DNA of 6,973 nucleotides, taken from assembly GCA_023268595.1 (NCBI GenBank), contig JALQUD010000051.1, positions 1 through 6,973 on the forward strand, written 5' to 3'. The number at the start of each line of letters is the position of its first letter. The first letter of the stretch is position 1. The stretch comes from Candidatus Saccharimonadia bacterium (lineage in GTDB: Bacteria; Patescibacteriota; Saccharimonadia; Saccharimonadales; UBA4665). Under the pieces are notes generated by a model. The model was not told the origin of the DNA. It did no database searches and was given only the letters and a program-made list of their open reading frames with translations. Shown piece after piece: positions 4,826-6,973 of the stretch. The position numbers and the translations under genes are program-made.

Positions 4826-6973
4826 ATGAAGTTCAAACAGAACAGCCGCCGCAAGGCGCTGGAGTACGAGAAAGACCTGGTACGTCAGTGGAAGGCCGAC
4901 AAGACCTTCGAGAAGTCGGTCGAACAACGTCCGGCGGATGACGCCTACGTATTTTATGACGGCCCGCCGTTCATCACCGGTGTGCCGCACCACGGCACGT
5001 TGCTGTCGAGCGTGGTCAAAGATGCGGTGCCGCGTTATTGGACGATGAAGGGTAAGCGCGTGGAACGCGTCTGGGGTTGGGATTGCCACGGTCTGCCGGC
5101 CGAAGTCTTTACCGAGAAGAAGCTGGGCATCCACGATAAGCGCGACATCGGTACTAAGATCTCACTGGAAGAGTACATCACCACCTGTCGTGACAACATG
5201 GTCCAGACCGGTTCGCTCTGGGAGGATACCATCGACCGTATCGGCCGCTGGGTCGACTTCAAGGGCGCGTATAAGACCATGGACAAGGAGTTCATGGAGT
5301 CGGTCTGGTGGGCTTTTAAGACGCTCTATGAAAAGGGCAAGATCTATGAAGGTGAGAAGGTGCTGCTGTACTGTACCCGCGACGCCACGCCGATTTCCAA
5401 GGCCGAAGTCGCCATGGACAATAGCTATCAGGACGTGACTGACCCGTCAGTTTTTGTCAGATTCAAGCTGACAAACGAAGACGCCTACCTGCTGGCATGG
5501 ACCACCACGCCCTGGACACTGCCTGCCAACACGGCGATTGCCGTCAATAAGGCCGAGACATATGCCGAAGTAGAGGTTGATGGCCAGCGTCTGATCCTAG
5601 CAAAGGCGTTGTTAGATAAAGTGCTGACCGATGAAAAGCACAATGTAGTACCGTACACAATGTTGCGCGAATTAAACGGAGAAGAACTGGTAGGTAAGAC
5701 CTATGAACCGTTGTTTGAAAGTCGTAACACCCAGGACAACGATAAGGCTCATCGCGTCTGGCACGCCGACTACGTCAACCTGGAAGACGGTACCGGCATC
5801 GTCCACTTGGCTCCGGCCTATGGCGAAGAGGATTATGCATTGTCGCGGAGCGAGGGTTTTCCGTTTGTCAATGTAATTGATGACAATGGTTTTTATACGG
5901 AAGGCGACTGGCAAGGCCAGTACGTCTGGGATGTCAACAAGCCGATCGCCAAGGAACTTAAAGAGCGCGGTATCGTCTGGAAGATCGATTACATCAAGCA
6001 CTCCTATCCGCACTGCCACCGTTGCGGCACCAAACTGATGTACCGGGCACACCCCAGCTGGTTCATGGACGTTGACGGCCAGCGTAGCGAGATGCTTGAA
6101 GAGAACACCGACGTCAACTGGTTCCCGGCGCATATCAAGAACGGCCGCTTCGCCAAGACTGTCGAGTCGGCCCCTGATTGGAACCTGAGCCGTGACCGCT
6201 TCTGGGCGACGGCCATGCCGGTCTGGAAGGGTACCGACGCCAAAGGCAACACTCTTGTCAAGGTGGTCGGCAGCTACGCTGAGCTCAAGGAGCTGAGCGG
6301 TGTCGAGCTGGAAGATTATCACCGGCCATGGGTCGACGACGTTACCTTCACGATCGACGGCGTGGAGTACCGACGTATCGACAAAGTGCTGGACTGTTGG
6401 TTCGAGAGCGGCAGCATGCCGTTCGCCCAGTTCCACTATCCGTTCGAGAACGTCGAGAAGTTCGAGCAGAACTTCCCGGGTGACTTCATAGCCGAGTACG
6501 TCGGCCAGGTACGCGCCTGGTTCTACTATGTGCACGCCGTCAACGTCGGCTTATTCGGTAAGAACGCCTATAAGAACGTCATCGTCACCGGTACGGTGGC
6601 GGGCAATGACGGCCGCAAGATGAGTAAGTCTTTCGGTAACTTTACCGACCCGAACGAGCTGATGGACCAGTACAGCGCTGACGCGCTGCGCTTCCTGCTG
6701 ATGCAGTCGCCGCTGTTGAACGGGGAAGACTTCAGTCTGCAGGACAAGGACGTGGCCGATGTGCAGCGTAAGCTGGCGATGGCATGGAACATGTACGACT
6801 TCTTCACGTTGTATGCCGACGTCGATGGTTGGGAATGGGACGGTGACCTGTCCGACCCGACGGATGCGCTGGACAATCCGCTGGACCGTTGGGTAGTCAG
6901 CCGCGTACACGAGCTGACGCAGCACGTCGGCCGCCACATGGACGCCTATGACGTGCCGCAGGCGGTCAGTGAG
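4826..6973 (+). CDS. ileS: Isoleucyl-tRNA synthetase, N-terminal 716 residues (gene continues beyond window)
   Basis: This class I synthetase charges tRNA-Ile in the cytosol. Seen in order: GPPFITGVPHHGTLL (46-60), where the HIGH signature reads HHGT; GWDCHGLPAE (84-93); the CP1 editing domain with WTTTPWTLP (225-233) and HLAPAYGEEDY (327-337), whose Asp336 matches the conserved editing aspartate; a HCHRCG cysteine pair (396-401); DCWFESGSMPFAQFHYPF before the catalytic C-half; and the intact KMSKS loop (598-602). WDCHGLP and the WTTTPWTLP form point to the eukaryote-like IleRS (type 2), a class often insensitive to mupirocin. The usual length is above 1,000 residues, so the anticodon-binding and C-terminal parts are missing only because the window ends. 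The start has a good Shine-Dalgarno and follows the T-box leader. Enzyme identity is very secure; the type-2 assignment is likely. Confidence 0.97.
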   Translation, partial: MKFKQNSRRKALEYEKDLVRQWKADKTFEKSVEQRPADDAYVFYDGPPFITGVPHHGTLLSSVVKDAVPRYWTMKGKRVERVWGWDCHGLPAEVFTEKKLGIHDKRDIGTKISLEEYITTCRDNMVQTGSLWEDTIDRIGRWVDFKGAYKTMDKEFMESVWWAFKTLYEKGKIYEGEKVLLYCTRDATPISKAEVAMDNSYQDVTDPSVFVRFKLTNEDAYLLAWTTTPWTLPANTAIAVNKAETYAEVEVDGQRLILAKALLDKVLTDEKHNVVPYTMLRELNGEELVGKTYEPLFESRNTQDNDKAHRVWHADYVNLEDGTGIVHLAPAYGEEDYALSRSEGFPFVNVIDDNGFYTEGDWQGQYVWDVNKPIAKELKERGIVWKIDYIKHSYPHCHRCGTKLMYRAHPSWFMDVDGQRSEMLEENTDVNWFPAHIKNGRFAKTVESAPDWNLSRDRFWATAMPVWKGTDAKGNTLVKVVGSYAELKELSGVELEDYHRPWVDDVTFTIDGVEYRRIDKVLDCWFESGSMPFAQFHYPFENVEKFEQNFPGDFIAEYVGQVRAWFYYVHAVNVGLFGKNAYKNVIVTGTVAGNDGRKMSKSFGNFTDPNELMDQYSADALRFLLMQSPLLNGEDFSLQDKDVADVQRKLAMAWNMYDFFTLYADVDGWEWDGDLSDPTDALDNPLDRWVVSRVHELTQHVGRHMDAYDVPQAVSE

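Noticed and set aside
5672..6535. 287-codon open frame on the minus strand inside ileS
   Set aside because: It is entirely antisense to a certain ileS reading frame and has no family motifs; long antisense frames are common in GC-rich genes.
1..6973. CRISPR arrays, insertion sequences, tRNA or rRNA genes
   Set aside because: No regularly spaced repeats, terminal inverted repeats with transposase, or recognisable RNA gene cores were seen on either strand.

Overview
The window is about 7 kb of moderately GC-rich, gene-dense bacterial DNA read with the standard bacterial code. It looks like chromosomal DNA of a small-genome bacterium. The IleRS is of the eukaryote-like type with a non-canonical HIGH signature. 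It sits with a B12-dependent ribonucleotide reductase and a minimal flavin electron-transfer operon. From memory of these families this is compatible with Patescibacteria, perhaps Saccharibacteria-like. There is no rRNA or ribosomal protein here to prove it, so the lineage call is tentative.

Layout, left to right. (1) Positions 1-788 (+) hold the 3' end of nrdJ, the adenosylcobalamin-dependent ribonucleotide reductase, followed by a structured 3' region and a strong intrinsic terminator (855-890). (2) Positions 982-1266 (+) encode a 94-aa thioredoxin-fold-like protein without a CxxC. Its promoter ends 7 bp before the ATG, so the mRNA is probably leaderless. A perfect 8+8 bp inverted repeat covers the -35 region. 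(3) A bidirectional terminator (1290-1324) separates it from a convergent three-gene operon on the minus strand. In transcription order this encodes a membrane-anchored FMN-binding protein (4375-3830), an ApbE flavin transferase (3803-2874) and an NqrB/RnfD-like membrane domain fused to a ferredoxin-NADP reductase module (2861-1347). (4) A 450-bp divergent intergenic region (4376-4825) contains the operon promoter on one strand. On the other it holds a good sigma70 promoter and a T-box riboswitch leader. (5) Positions 4826-6973 (+) encode the first 716 residues of isoleucyl-tRNA synthetase, running off the window.

How it fits together. The minus-strand operon looks like a self-contained route for electrons. 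NAD(P)H would be oxidised at the cytosolic FAD/NAD module, electrons would cross the membrane through the NqrB-like domain, and they would reach an FMN attached by ApbE to the extracytosolic FMN-binding protein. The final acceptor is not encoded here. Independently, ileS appears to be controlled by uncharged tRNA-Ile. The leader has an AUC-containing specifier hairpin, a UGGU acceptor-binding bulge matching a tRNA ending ACCA, and a strand that can pair either in the antisequestrator or with the ileS Shine-Dalgarno sequence. The switch is therefore most simply translational.
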